A DNA stretch of 64,000 nt from Ailurus styani (GCA_002007465.1 LNAC01000728.1:248001-312000), one strand, 5' to 3'; positions 23,490-34,498 are shown, counted from the stretch's first letter. Notes: generated by a model not told the origin, from the letters alone. Translations and numbers: made by a program.

Positions 23490-23800
23490 TGAAGAGAAAC
23501 TGTAGTTTCAGTTTTGCAAGATAAGTAAGTCCCGGGGATCTCATATACAGTGTGGTGACTGTAGTGACAATACAGTATTGGATACTCCAGAGTTGCTAAG
23601 AGGGTGGATTGTAAGTATTCTCACCACACAAAAAAAGAAAAAGACAGAAAATGGTAACTCTGCGAGGCAATGGATATGTTAATTAGCTTGATGGTGGTGA
23701 TTATTTCACAATGTATACATACATCAAAACATCAAGTTGTACACCTTTTATAGACAATTTCTATTTGTTAATGATACTGCAGTGAAACAACGAAAAATCT
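23490..23800 (+). repeat. Old L1M 3' UTR end (L1MB-like), plus strand
   Basis: The 3' terminus pattern is well preserved: GTAAGTATTCTCACCACACA, then AAATGGTAACTCTGCGAGGC, AATGGATATGTTAATTAGCT, TGATGGTGGTGATTATTTCA, CAATGTATACATACATCAAA and ACATCAAGTTGTACACC. The element body is missing (5'-truncated). Confidence 0.85.
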
Positions 23801-24150
23801 AAAAACACCTATTTAGCTTCCTCACGATGAAGCAAGTCCAGACTTCTTAATACAACTTAAAATTTCCTTGGTGCTCTTACTTCTTATCTCCCGAGACTCT
23901 CTCAGGACACAATCACTTCATCTCTTCACAAACTACTCATATTTCCCATCGGATTCTATGCCCATGGACATTCTCATGTCTGCTTTCCTAGTTTGTGAAG
24001 CCCGTACCTCACGTTGACCGCCTGGGGAATTAACACTCCTTCTTCAAGACTCTATTCATATATGACCTCTTCTGTGAAGTCTACCTGATCATCTTTCTAG
24101 GAAAATGTGTCTTCTCACAGGTCCCTGTATACATCTGTATTACATCATTT
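23801..24150. other. Single-copy sequence, no gene recognised
   Basis: Pyrimidine-leaning and without an assignable repeat. It could hide a weak L2-like relic around 23880-24110 (CTTATCTCCCGAGACTCTCT, AGACTCTATTCATATATGAC). Confidence 0.35.
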
Positions 24151-24165
24151 ATAAAATTACGTGTT

Positions 24166-24368
24166 GGGTGCCTGGGTGGCTCAGTGGGTTAAAGCCTCTG
24201 CCTTCAGCTCAGGTCATGATCTCAGGGTCCTGGGATCGAGTCCCACATCGGGCTGTCTGCTCAGCAGGGAGCCTGCTTCCTCCTTTCTCTGCCTGCCTTT
24301 CTGCCTACTTGTCATCTCTCTGTCAAATAAATAAAATGTTTAAAAAAAATAAAATAAAATAAAATAAA
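24166..24368 (+). mobile_element. Can-SINE, plus strand, mustelid type
   Basis: It starts GGGTGCCTGGGTGGCTCAGT, contains CTGCCTGCCTTTCTGCCTAC and TTGTCATCTCTCTGTC, and has a tail expanded into (AAAAT)n. A perfect 15-bp TSD, ATAAAATTACGTGTT, lies at 24151-24165 and 24369-24383. Confidence 0.95.
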
Positions 24369-24462
24369 ATAAAATTACGTGTTATAAATATTTATTTACA
24401 ATTCTGTCCCTTGCTTAATACAACGAGCAACTCAAACACAGCAAATATTTTCTATCCTTTGT

Positions 24463-24827
24463 TGCTATAGACTGAATATGTCCCTCCCCGTAAATTCATA
24501 TATTAAATCCCAATGCCCAATGTATTGGCAACAATAGGTGGAGCCTTTGGGAGATGGTTAGGTCATGAATGTGGGGCTCTCATAAATGGAATCAATACTC
24601 TCACGAGAGACTCCAGAGAGCCTTGCCTTTGCCTCTTCCTCCATATAAGGATACAGTGAGATGACCACCACCTATGAACTAGGAAGTTGGCCCTCACTCA
24701 CACTGAATCTGCTGATGCCTGGATCTTGGACTTCCCAGCCTCCAGAACTATGAGCAATACATTTTGGCTGCTTATAAGCTACCTGGTATATGGCACTTTG
24801 TTACAGCGGCCTGAAGAGACTCAGACA
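24463..24827 (+). mobile_element. Solo MaLR LTR (MST/MLT1A-type), plus strand
   Basis: It begins TGCTATAGACTGAATATGTC and continues GGTGGAGCCTTTGGGAGATG, GTTAGGTCATGAATGTGGGG, ACTTCCCAGCCTCCAGAACT and ATGAGCAATACATTTTGGC. It ends CAGACA. This is the order of MSTA/MSTB-like MaLR LTRs. The flanking 5-mers are TTTGT (24458-24462) and GTTGT (24828-24832), 4/5 identical, consistent with a 5-bp TSD. No internal region remains. Confidence 0.88.
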
Positions 24828-24832
24828 GTTGT

Positions 24833-27712
24833 CCCATGGTATGCTCAAGAGACCTAATTGTGCGTAGAGAACTAACTTCCCCACCTTGAGTTAAGCAATG
24901 TCACCATGGTGGTTGGAAATCAGACACGGTGGGAACATTTATACCACAGAAATTGGCAGACACTACAAATCACCCCCCCCAAGAGCAATTTGTTCAATAT
25001 TTACTAGCACACCGCTGCTTGCTTGCATCCATCCTCAAAACCTAGTCTCTAAAACAGGCTCTAAAACATAGTCTCTTACAAAAAGGGGAATGAGAGCACA
25101 GGCCTGAGGGGAGTCCTGAACCTGAAACAGGGGTCCCTTGGGGGGGCCTGGGCCCAGTGCAGGCTACCTGGGGATCCGTGAACTCATCAGACCACAGATC
25201 CCCTGCTGTCTTCCTGCAGCTGGAGGTGTGCACTGCCAATATGTGGACCAAGGACCTGGGGTCAGGGCAATAGATCTTGAAGGGAAAATAGCTGAATGAG
25301 TAGATCGATGGATGGACGACCTCCTAATGATGAAATAATACATGGTGAGACCAGAGTCTGCTTAATCTCGCCAATCCCTTCATCATGAATTCTGATCTAT
25401 AAAGTGAGGATATCACATTTCTTCTCACCTTTAAGGACACTAACAAGGTGATACAGATGAAGAAGTATTAAAAAGTCACATCACATACACAAATCACATG
25501 TGGTTCAGACGTACCTCTTTATCTCAACACTTGCCTAGAAATGGTGCCAAGTGGGTGGTTAAATGAAGGATTTAGAGCATCCTGAATCCCTCCTATAGGT
25601 CACATAATCTAATTTTCTCCCGTTTCTGAGTTTTGGGTGCCATCCCCAGTAATTTTCAGATTCTCGTAATACCCAAATCAAATTGCCTGAAATACATACT
25701 ATCTTGTCTTACTAAAGAATTATATGAAATTCAGCTTTCAAATGGCATCTGGTTAACAATCCCTGAATCTCATTTAATCCTCGTTGTCTCCCAGCCGTGA
25801 GTTTGATGTGCCGTCCACAATAACCTTTACCCTACGACAGCTTCAAAAACTGGAACTGACGCTCGTCCTATTGCCAAAACCTGGGAAGAATTTCCACTTA
25901 CTAGGAGTCTTACAAAGACGTAATGAGCAAGATAATTTGGGATCTATTCTTGCTGTATTTCTGGAATAGAGTGGGCTTACTGGTGTGAAAGAAGTAGTGA
26001 TCTTTTGTTCCCTCTCCTGTATTTGTAACTCGGTTCAGATTCGAAAGTCTGAAAAATGGGAAAACTGTCCCTTTACCACAATGGCGCCTGCTTTTTGGGT
26101 CTGACACTCAGCTCTCTCCACCCTTTCTATGAGACTTTGCTTTTCTGAAACATTTGGAGATTGCAACTCCCCTCACACGATCGGCAAGGACCAGTACAAG
26201 CCTATGAGTGGAGAGGTCTTGTGCGCCGAGAGTGGCAGGCAGTAGGATGAAGGGGGAATTATCTTATCGCTGGATCTGGAGCCCCAGCAGTGCACAGACC
26301 TCAGGTTAGACCTGGAAGCTGGGATGCCACATATCCAGAAAGTTCGACTCTTTTTTTCAGAGTTTATCTTTTTGAAAAAATGGAAGGAAAGAAAACATCT
26401 TGATGAGATTCTTGGTAGGATTCCTGTTTTCTTCTTTAGAATTTAATAACTTCTCTTATTTTCCATATATGAAATGCACTGGTTGGTATAAAAGGGACAC
26501 TCTTCACTTTGAGGCTGGGGGAGAATTATTCTGGCGTGTGTGTGTCAGGGGAGGGCTTTCCAGCTATTCACTAGCAGGAAAAGGAGTTCTGGACTGGTCT
26601 TCCTGTAAGTCAGAGGCCAAGTCAAAGCTTTGAGAAGCCAGGAGTGCATTTGCTCTTGGCAAGTCCACAGGGGATCTGAATCAGCAGAGAGAGTGGAGTG
26701 TGGCTCCTGAGCTTCTGTCTTTAGGCCTCCACCGTGCACAGTTCCCAGGTCACAGCTGAGGGAGAAGCTAGCTCCCCGGAAGCTTTCCTCTCCCCCTCCT
26801 CACCCTGTCACTCTGTCCACAGACCTACCCCATGCCTTAATGGTCGGAAGCCTCCCAATAAAGTGTGGGGTTTGTGTTTGTTAGAAGGCAAGATGTTAGC
26901 CCAAAGTGTAGCTAAACAGAAACTTAAGTATTTTTCTTTCTTCTCCTGAGGGCAAAAGAGAATGTCAGAGACTTTTCCTTTCACACCCACAGAATATAAC
27001 ACAGTTCAGGCATCTGGTAGTTTCTCAATTGAAACACAAAAATGTATGTTCAATTGTGTGAGAATAAACAGACTACAGCCCAGGGCACGCCTTGGTGGCA
27101 CCTCTGCACGTTTCTGATGGAAATATCCCTAAGAAGACACCGAGCCACGACGTAAGGGGTGGGCCAGCGAAGGGGAGGGCGGAGTGCTGGAGGGGAAAGC
27201 ATGGTCTTGATTATGTGCGCAGTGAGGTTTAGAAACAGGAAGCTCGGACGGAGACAGCATGCCGGCAAGCACCAAGCAGGTAGGTTGTTGGGTGTGCGTG
27301 GTGAGTGGCCCTCCGTGATCTGGCACATTATTGCCATGAGTACCAGGCCGATTCTAAGGAGGGGGATGGAATGACTGTAGGAAATTCTGTAGGAAAGCCA
27401 CTCAGCGATGACTAATCTAGAGAGTCTGGCAGGTTGGTGGGCAGCTGCATTTCTTTAGTTCCTCTATCTGCTTGTGCTCCATTTGACTTCCGTCCTCAGC
27501 CCTCTGGTCAGAGGGCCCATGATACATACGGCTGAGGCCAGAACTTGTCCCCTGAACTGCAGGACGATTGCAAATGTGCAGGAGCTCTGGCTTTTACTAT
27601 TTCAGTATTTTCACAGGCAACTCTGTCCTCCTTGTGAAATTCATTTTTGGGTCTAGAAGCGAGGTAATGTCTTTGCAGATGCGAGGCAGACTTTTTCTGA
27701 GGTTACAGCATG
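24833..27712. other. Single-copy sequence, no gene recognised
   Basis: This is 2.9 kb without an assignable repeat, with mixed composition. Short frames of 60-96 codons lie on both strands (25042-27374) and are overlapping and featureless. A TATAAAAG word at 26487-26494 is a lone TATA-like match with no other promoter evidence. A C8 run lies at 24972-24979. Confidence 0.4.
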
Positions 27713-28134
27713 CCCCTAGTTCCCAAACTGGGTGAGGTGCCCCAGGATGCTGTGGCCCATGAACTTGGGTGCACAGGCTTTTCCAATTTGTTTTAATTAA
27801 AAAAATAACTTCAAGGAAAGCATAGTGACACTGGACATCTGTCACATCATCAGAACTACTGCCTTGAGGTGGGGCACGGTTCAACATGAGGTTGTATCAC
27901 TTTCCTTTCAATGACATCATATTTTTGCAAAGCTGGGTTTTTGGTGGTTGTGAATAAAAAGCGAGCACTGTATGAAAATCAATGTGGGGCAGGAAATGGG
28001 AATGGCCAGCATCCAATCTGAGTCCAAGTTTTGACAAGTTGCATAGGGCTCAACAAGCACACTTAACCCATTAGTGAGTAATTGTGTTTTTTAAAGAATG
28101 AAATATTTTTTCTTTCTCTTCAGTTATGCACAGT

Positions 28135-28180
<46 letters not shown>

Positions 28181-28333
28181 ACTAAATTTAGAGCATAAAT
28201 GTGTATCAAGTTATGTGGACCTAACTGTTTAATACATGGAAATATTGGTATTGTTTTTGATCTAGAGATACCCTGAAAAACATTGTGGAGTCACCAGGGG
28301 CACTGTGATTCAAGAAAGTTGGGAACCCTCTGC
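27713..28333 (+). mobile_element. hAT DNA-transposon fossil (Zaphod/Tip100-like)
   Basis: The ends are inverted: CCCTAGTTCCCAAACT at the left and AAAGTTGGGAACCCTCTG at the right. Further inside, GGTGCCCCAGG at the left matches CCAGGGGCACTG at the right. The interior (GCAAAGCTGGGTTTTTGGTG, GAAAATCAATGTGGGGCAGG, ATAGGGCTCAACAAGCACAC) resembles the C-terminal coding part of a hAT transposase followed by 3' non-coding DNA. At about 620 bp it is an internally deleted copy. Candidate 8-bp flanks CAGCATGC and CCCTATGC share 5/8. A (TA)20 tract lies inside. The 96-codon minus frame at 27597-27887 is antisense noise. Confidence 0.65.
28138..28177. repeat. (AT)20 microsatellite
   Basis: Forty bases of perfect AT repeat inside the hAT fossil. 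It is likely polymorphic in length and cruciform-prone. Confidence 0.97.
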
Positions 28334-28464
28334 CCTATGCAAAGCTGGTTGGTGATTCTCAAAGTACAAGGCACAGGATTCCTATTCTAGTTTAGGCCTG
28401 TAGATCTGAGGGAATGAAGTAACTGGCTTCAGTAAGCACCCACTCAGTATTTGTGGATGGATAT

Positions 28465-28705
28465 TTTCTCCTAACATTTACTGAGCCAGGCACAATCCAA
28501 AGCATTTTAAGTACCTTATCTTATATAATTCTGACGATGGCCCAATGAAGTGGGTGTTACAGTATTTGTATTTTACAGATGAGAAAACCAAGGCTCAGAG
28601 AGGTTAAACAAATTTGCATGTCGCATAGCTAGTGTATGTCATTTGAACCCAGAATGGTTTCACTTGAAGCTCGTGTTCTTTCCACCACACCATACTCTCC
28701 CCAGA
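28465..28705 (+). repeat. MIR SINE, nearly full length
   Basis: The order is ACATTTACTGAGCCAGGCAC, TTAAGTACCTTATCTTATAT, ACAGATGAGAAAACCAAGGC, TCAGAGAGGTTAAACAAATT and ATTTGAACCCAGAATGGTTT, ending with CTTTCCACCACACCATACTC. This covers the MIR core and 3' part in order. Short plus frames at 28636-28846 overlap its end. A (GGATGGGT)n stretch at 28703-28732 follows. Confidence 0.85.
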
Positions 28706-28732
28706 TGGATGGGTGGATGGGTGGATGGATTC

Positions 28733-30056
28733 CTGGACAAATCAAAGACCTGTACAGGGTGTCAGGAAGGAAATTCCAAAGGGCATGGGATGGTAGAGAG
28801 ACATGGAGAGGGGAAGTTATTGTGTGAAGTCAAACATATCAATTAAGCAGTCTTCATTAGGGACTGAATAAATAAACCCAGCATGCCTGATAAATCTACA
28901 CTGAGTTCGGCCAAGTTTGTCCTTTCGTTCACATTTTGCAGATACACAGGATTGTATTCTCTTTTACTGTGTGGTTAATTCCTAATGGCTTAGTAAAGTC
29001 ATAGGTTGAACCGTCCTTCTAATATTTCCACAGCCCACTAGCCCGAATACTTGGGATGTTTGAGATACTTATGCCTGAATCAAGTATTTCTATTTGCATA
29101 AAATATTTAGATATTAAATTTCTAATGCTTAAAAAAAAAACACTTCAGAGCAGGAGTATGTTTTCCTTAACCTCATTTGTTTTAAAGGAGAAGGAATGAG
29201 AGAGAAAAGAAATGCATCATGTTTTACATAAAGGAAACAGCTCCAGGCAAACCTTACTAAATATTTTAATGGTTTAAACATTCATTTTAGCAAGTTTTCT
29301 TTAATTTTCTTAACTCTGTTCCTTTTGAACTGGCTCAACCTTCATGTTTAATCCTTGGAGCTTTCAAGGAACAGCTCACAGAAAGTTATATACACAAATA
29401 TAACAAACATTTCAAATAAAGCAGAATGCATAAAACAGAGAACAGGAGAACTCTGACAACAGCTGCTAGATTTAACACTAATAGTTTTGAAAGATTTTGG
29501 CTTGAAGGTTAAGAGTATCTTATGACAATAAGCAGGCTTTGTATATAATGTCAACAGTCCTGTTGCAACATGTCCAGTTTTAATTTATTCTTTTTCATTT
29601 GTATAAGACAAATAATATAATTATGAATGTCTGGTTCGTGACATTGAAATTTAAAAAAAAAGCTCAAAATCAATCATGTTTTTCAAGAATAACAACTTTT
29701 AAAAACCTCTGGCCTATATGCCTGGTAATAGCTACAGTTCGGTTTAAACATGATAATAGGCTTCAAATCTTTATGCGTTTATTTTATTCATATTAGTGTT
29801 TGGTGCATGGGTGCTTCTGCATGTGTGAAAGTGATTTAACTTTCTGCCCAATTTGCTTCTCCAGAGGGCGAAGCATGACTGAAGCTGAGTCTAGAGATGG
29901 GGTGGGCACAACCCCCCTCCCTTGCCCCACAGACCAGGAACACATAGAACTTCTCAGAATAAACCACTGGCCTGCCCCAGCAAAGGCTCAGGAACCATCC
30001 TAGGCAGATCAGTGAGTGTCCTGCACACGTGCATACCTACAAAGGAACATACATGT
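28733..30056. other. Single-copy sequence, no gene recognised
   Basis: AT-rich, with an A10 run at 29130-29139. No repeat or gene was recognised. The short frames at 29348-30003 are unsupported. Confidence 0.45.
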
Positions 30057-30091
30057 ACATAACACACACACACACATATGCACACATAATA
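30057..30091. repeat. Short imperfect (CA)n
   Basis: ACATAACACACACACACACA is followed by TATGCACACATA. Short and interrupted. Confidence 0.8.
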
Positions 30092-30264
30092 CCATTTATC
30101 AGGCTTTGCTTAAGATGTCAAATCGGAAACCTCAGGAGAAGGGTCATACATAATGTCTAGAAGACACAGAGTAAGAGAAGCTCTTAGCCAGATCCCTGTG
30201 TGGGAGGCAGAAGAGGCTGGATGGAGAGTGGCTTTTGGAAGGAGGAAGGTGGTGTTGCTGTTCT

Positions 30265-30298
30265 GGATCATCGTTGATCCAGAAAATAAAAAGGACAA
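30265..30298. repeat. 34-bp dispersed repeat, copy 1
   Basis: The copy begins GGATCATCGTTGATCCAGAA and ends AATAAAAAGGACAA. It is identical to 31243-31276 except for T/C at the tenth base. It opens with an inverted repeat, GGATCA-tcgt-TGATCC. Immediately downstream (30299-30320) is another perfect inverted repeat, CATCACC…GGTGATG. The flanks of the two copies do not match. The family is unknown. It lies inside the window's longest non-L1 frame (132 codons, 30153-30551, plus), which I do not regard as a gene. Confidence 0.8.
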
Positions 30299-30569
30299 CA
30301 TCACCGTGGTGTTGGTGATGAGCTCCGTCTCCTCAAGAACATACAAGTTACCAGAGGATGCCCAGACACGGAGGCAGTGGGCATGTGTGCTTATGTTAAA
30401 GGCTACCAGCTCTCTTTCCACTTCCTGGTGGGTTTATGCCATAGCCCTCAGGTCTGATGTCTGCGACCCAGTGTCCAGGTCTGGTGAGACCAGGCAAATG
30501 CCCCACCCCTGTTCCCAAGGGTGTGCCTTGGCCTTGAGCACTATTCTCTAAGAGAGAATTCCACAATGA

Positions 30570-30780
30570 AAATAATAGCAATAATGACAATAATAGTATG
30601 AATGAGTACTTACTACATAACAGGCGTTGTGTTCGGTTGTTTACTGATAGATCCACCCTGATTCCTTACCACCATCCTACAAAGCAGGTATTATTACCCC
30701 TATTTTGCCCACAAGAAAACAGAATTGATTTTCCTAAATCCATGGTAAAGTCAGGACTCAAATCAGATGTTTTTCATTAA
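30570..30780 (+). repeat. MIR SINE
   Basis: ATAATAGCAATAATGACAAT, GAGTACTTACTACATAACAG, AAGCAGGTATTATTACCCCT, ATTTTGCCCACAAGAAAACA and AAAGTCAGGACTCAAATCAG follow MIR in order. Confidence 0.8.
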
Positions 30781-31242
30781 AGAATATGTGGTTATAACCT
30801 ATCTTTCTTCCCTACGATGAAAGTGCTGAGGATTGAACAAACGACCCCATGTGTGACGACGGTGTGATTTCTTTCTAGGTCACAGTGCCCTCCTCTGTCA
30901 TTCTCCTCTGAATACTTAGGAACCCTATGCTCCCCCCGCCCCACTAACTTCTTCATCTTTCAGTTCCATGATGTTTTCTTGTATGCCATCTAGAAGGACA
31001 CCGCTTCCTCCTGGGATCCTCGTGGCCTGCACTTTCACTGGCATCTGCCAATTACGTGGGCCCTCACCCCAACACACAGAGGTACACTCAGGGAAAACTG
31101 GGACATCATAGACTTGAGCCCCTCATTTTACTGGTAAGTACACAGAGGCCCAGGAATTGATGAAAGTTTAAAGAGGACATGAAAGGCAACTGTCTTTGTT
31201 CATCCAGCAGATATTCTAAGGGGCCTTCTTTGTGTGTGTGTA
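30781..31242. other. Single-copy sequence, no gene recognised
   Basis: No repeat was assigned. A C-rich run (CTCCCCCCGCCCCA) lies near 30930. Confidence 0.4.
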
Positions 31243-31276
31243 GGATCATCGCTGATCCAGAAAATAAAAAGGACAA
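31243..31276. repeat. 34-bp dispersed repeat, copy 2
   Basis: The copy begins GGATCATCGCTGATCCAGAA and ends AATAAAAAGGACAA. It differs by one transition from 30265-30298, 978 bp upstream in the same orientation. The sequence after it (31277-31435) is unusually GC-rich for this window and contains short overlapping frames with no recognisable product. Confidence 0.8.
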
Positions 31277-31599
31277 ACGCAAGACCCATGCCCCCCTGGG
31301 CCAGCAGCGGAGAAGAGGCCACGGCGAGGGTTGCTGGCAGGTGCTGCTCGGTGTGGGCCGTACTCCTCCTGGGGGACGCACCACGTGCTGTGGGAGGGGG
31401 AGGGCGGCTCCCGCCTCCGGTCTTTTAATTTGGTAAGCATGCGATAAAATGGGCGATGGCCATTATCTGAACCTATAGAAACTGATGCTCTGGCCTTTTA
31501 TTTCTCTATCGAAGATGAGAGTGAACATTTCTTAAGCCCCAGAATTGAGAAGCACATCTGGCTTCTATTTTCTTAGCATAGAGGGATTCTCCTTTCATG
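31277..31599. other. GC-rich patch, no gene recognised
   Basis: The section 31280-31430 has several CpGs and G-runs (TGGGAGGGGGAGGGCGGCTC) but is far too short for a CpG island. The frames at 31106-31440 on both strands overlap. Confidence 0.4.
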
Positions 31600-31738
31600 T
31601 GGAACTTCTCCTTTTGTCACTAGATGATGAGCTTCGTGAGAAGGGGGTTATTACTTGCCCGCTGCCTGCTGTTTACCCAGTTTCAGCACAGAGCCTAGTA
31701 CATAGAAAGGGTTCACTGCAAGTGTATTGAAGGAGCAA
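31600..31738 (+). repeat. L2 LINE 3'-end fragment, plus strand
   Basis: TAGATGATGAGCTTCGTGAG, GTTTACCCAGTTTCAGCACA, GAGCCTAGTACATAGAAAGG and GTTCACTGCAAGTGTATTGA align in order with the L2 3' end (ACTGTAAGCTCCTTGAGGGC … CCCAGCGCCTAGCACAGTGC … GTAGGTGCTCAATAAATATT). Confidence 0.7.
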
Positions 31739-33368
31739 AGGCCAGAATAAGATGAGAAACTGCACACCCACAGGAAGGAGCCCTGTCTCTTTATAATCAG
31801 CTCATTGCTCTAGAAAGACACCCACGCACTGCAACCAGGCCTGGGCTTCTGTGCACGGTGACTTCATGCACCTGTGAAGCTTCTGTCTTCACCACCACTA
31901 GGACTCTGTGGCCTCAGCAGTGGTGGTCTCACTAAGCCTACCTTCTCATCATAGTCTGAGACAGAGACAAGCCACCACATGCCCAGGAGCTTAACCCAGT
32001 CAGAGAGTCAGCTTTAGTGCAGGGAAGCTCCATCCAGCACACTCTCCTGGATGTCCATGGGCAGGAAGATGAGATTGTGTGGAAGATGGCGTCTTTGCTC
32101 TCATTTCACTCTAACATCCCATAGTTCTGTGGGATGTGTCACCCTGTGTCAGGGAATCGGAGATGGAGAGTAGTGCGGAAATCCACAAAAACATCCCAAA
32201 TCATTTCACTCTGAGCTATGAATGACTCAGAGCATGGAGGATATTTCAGCGTGTGGGAATTCAGGGAAGGCCCCCTTGAGAAATAGATGTTCTCCATCTC
32301 ACTCCCTGCCCTCAGTCCCATGAGTGGCAAGTTACTGTGAAAATAACATCTAGGATGAAAATGTGAGAAATGTCAAAGCTCTCCTAAAGTCAGTTGAAAT
32401 GAGACAAGCCAAGCTTACAGTGTCAAGGCAGACCCTCTCTGAGTAGCTTCTTCCTTGGATTCCAGAGTCTAGGAGATTTGTTCTGCTCTCTGCAATAGGA
32501 CAAGATACAGTCAAACTACTATGGAAAGGGCTAGCTGCACAATCCTCCCTCACCCAACACAGTGCTGATTCAATACTGTAAACTGATCAAGAGCTTGGGC
32601 TTTGGAATTGAGAAGATATGGAGGAGAGTCCCAGAAAATTTAGGGCCCTTATATAAAACCAAACTGAAAGGAAAGTAGCATTTACTGACTTGAGTCAAGA
32701 GTTCCTGCACAGATCTACATCACACAGGTGACACATTAGGTTAGGGGAAGGTGTGGTGCAATGTCCTACTTACAAATTCCCCATCCAGCTATCTTCTCAC
32801 CAGCTCCTCTCTGCCAGGTGGTATTTCCAAGTCCCAAGTGGTTTGTTCTATCCAACCTCCCTCTACATCTCTGTTCTACTTGGTCTCCTTCCTTTTTAAC
32901 TATGGTGCTTTGATTTTGAAAGCCTGTGTTCTGTAGCTCCTCATCACATTTTGGATAGGTTTCCACATCTAAACTTATTGACACCATTAGAGTTATCTGA
33001 AATGTGTCTTCTCTGCTGCTTTTTCTGACAATCCTGCTTTTCTTTATATAAACATATGTACTGATCAGAAAAGTTCTTGGGTACAAAGGACCAAAACTAT
33101 ATTCAAACTTGCTTTAACACATGTTCATTGTAAGAATATATGCAAGCACATAAAATTAATGCAAGAGTTGCAGTAACTGGACACCTTGGGAACAGGGGAC
33201 TCACCCTTCCATGATGTCTCTGCTGCTTTTCCCTGGCATCTGCGTTACTCTCTCTAGTGTCTTGATAGCACAGAGGATGAGGTCACCACTAGGTCTGCAG
33301 TCATCACATCCATGATGCTCCTTTATTGGTGAGGAAAAGGGATTTTTTTTCTACTTGCTTTACATAAA
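31739..33368. other. Single-copy sequence, no gene recognised
   Basis: Mixed composition. A MIR-like word on the minus strand (GAGCTTGGGCTTTGGAATTG near 32590) is too short to call. The frames at 32139-33086 have no protein features, including a 106-codon minus frame at 32766-33086. Confidence 0.4.
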
Positions 33369-33381
33369 AGAATCATGGGGG

Positions 33382-33570
33382 GGCGCCTGGGTGGCTCAGT
33401 GGGTTAAAGCCTCTGCTTTCGGCTCAGGTCATGATCCCAGGGTCCTGGGATCGAGGCCCACATCGGGCTCTCTGCTCAGCGGGGAGCCTGCTTCCTCCTC
33501 TCTACTCTCTCTCTGCCTGCCTCTCTGCCTACTTGTAATCTCTCTCTCTGTGTCAAATGAATAAATAAAA

Positions 33571-33610
<40 letters not shown>
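33382..33610 (+). mobile_element. Young Can-SINE, plus strand, with 36-A tail
   Basis: It starts GGGCGCCTGGGTGGCTCAGT, contains the complete musteloid module (CTCTGCCTGCCTCTCTGCCT, ACTTGTAATCTCTCTCTCTG) and ends AAATGAATAAATAAAATCTT followed by about 36 uninterrupted A (33576-33611). TSD AGAATCATGGGGG lies at 33369-33381 and 33611-33623, perfect. A long pure A tail and perfect TSD mark this as the youngest SINE here, possibly polymorphic. The 69-codon plus frame at 33355-33564 and the F-run minus frame at 33476-33670 are SINE products. Confidence 0.96.
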
Positions 33611-33613
<3 letters not shown>

Positions 33614-33874
33614 ATCATGGGGGAAACTCTGATTGCTATAGCTTGGGTCATATTCCCATTCCCAGATCAATCACTGTCAGCAGAGGAATGGAACATTATT
33701 ATTATCTGGATCTGGGTCATGTACTCACACTCTGTCTTGGGGAGGGGGTCATGGAATTGGCAGCATGCAGAAACCCACGGTTTGAGTAGGGGAGGAGCAG
33801 GTCTCCAAAGAAAGGGTTTCTACTATCAAAATAAGGAAGCAAAGATGCTGTGCATATGGAAACAATAATTGTAC

Positions 33875-34065
33875 ATCACAGATAATAATGATTATAGCAT
33901 AATTTGTGACAAGCCCAATGTGTGTCATGTTTTCACATATGAATGCATTTCAGGTAGTCCTCATAACAAATATACATGGGTAGGTACTTCCCCCATGCAC
34001 TGGTGAAGAAACAAAAGATCAAAGGATCAGGCTGTATTACGGTGCCATGGCTAGGCAGAGAGGCT
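33875..34065 (+). repeat. MIR SINE
   Basis: ATAATAATGATTATAGCATA, CATATGAATGCATTTCAGGT, AGTCCTCATAACAAATATAC, GGTGAAGAAACAAAAGATCA and CATGGCTAGGCAGAGAGGCT keep MIR order at high divergence. Confidence 0.65.
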
Positions 34066-34333
34066 GGAGAGATACCCACAGCTTGAAAAGTATTTCTGAA
34101 TGTTTTAGCTTGCTACTGTTTAAGTCATTCCTCTTGATGAAGGTAAAAGCAGTGAATCTATAAATGAATAAATCTTACTGATTATGCATCAAATAAACAT
34201 CAGACAGAAGAGAACGAGCAGTATAGGCAGAATCGAAATCATGACTATTAAAGGAAGATTTTGACCTTAAAGTAGCCTAGAAAGCAAAAACCCTTGAAAC
34301 TGAACCAAGTCTTAGTCACTCATAAAAATTCTA

Positions 34334-34498
34334 TTTTTTAAAATTTTATTATTATTTTATTTTTATTATTATTTGCCCCAAGGGTACAGGTCTGTGAATC
34401 ATCAGGCATACACCTTTCACAGCATTCACCAAAGCACAAACCCTCCCCAATGTCCATAATCCATCCACCCTATCCCTACCCTCCCACCCTCCAGTAAC
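34334..34498 (-). mobile_element. Short carnivore L1 3' end, minus strand, with perfect TSD
   Basis: This is a 165-bp 5'-truncated L1. The plus strand reads a T/A-rich tail (34334-34373), then GCCCCAAGGGTACAGGTCTG, TGAATCATCAGGCATACACC and CCATCCACCCTATCCCTACC. This is the same 3' UTR as the larger L1 at 40.5 kb. A perfect 13-bp TSD, CATAAAAATTCTA, lies at 34321-34333 and 34499-34511. Confidence 0.93.

Noticed and set aside
26487..26494. TATAAAAG, a TATA-box-like word
   Set aside because: A single match in 64 kb is expected by chance, and no initiator, GC box, transcript or downstream gene is visible.
30153..30551. 132-codon plus-strand open frame, the longest outside L1 and the 43-kb block
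   Set aside because: It overlaps a 103-codon minus frame and a 34-bp repeat, and no domain, splice context or poly(A) signal was seen. Length is within chance for 64 kb.
33476..33670. Minus frame with a run of phenylalanines
   Set aside because: The run is the translated T-side of the SINE poly(A) tail.
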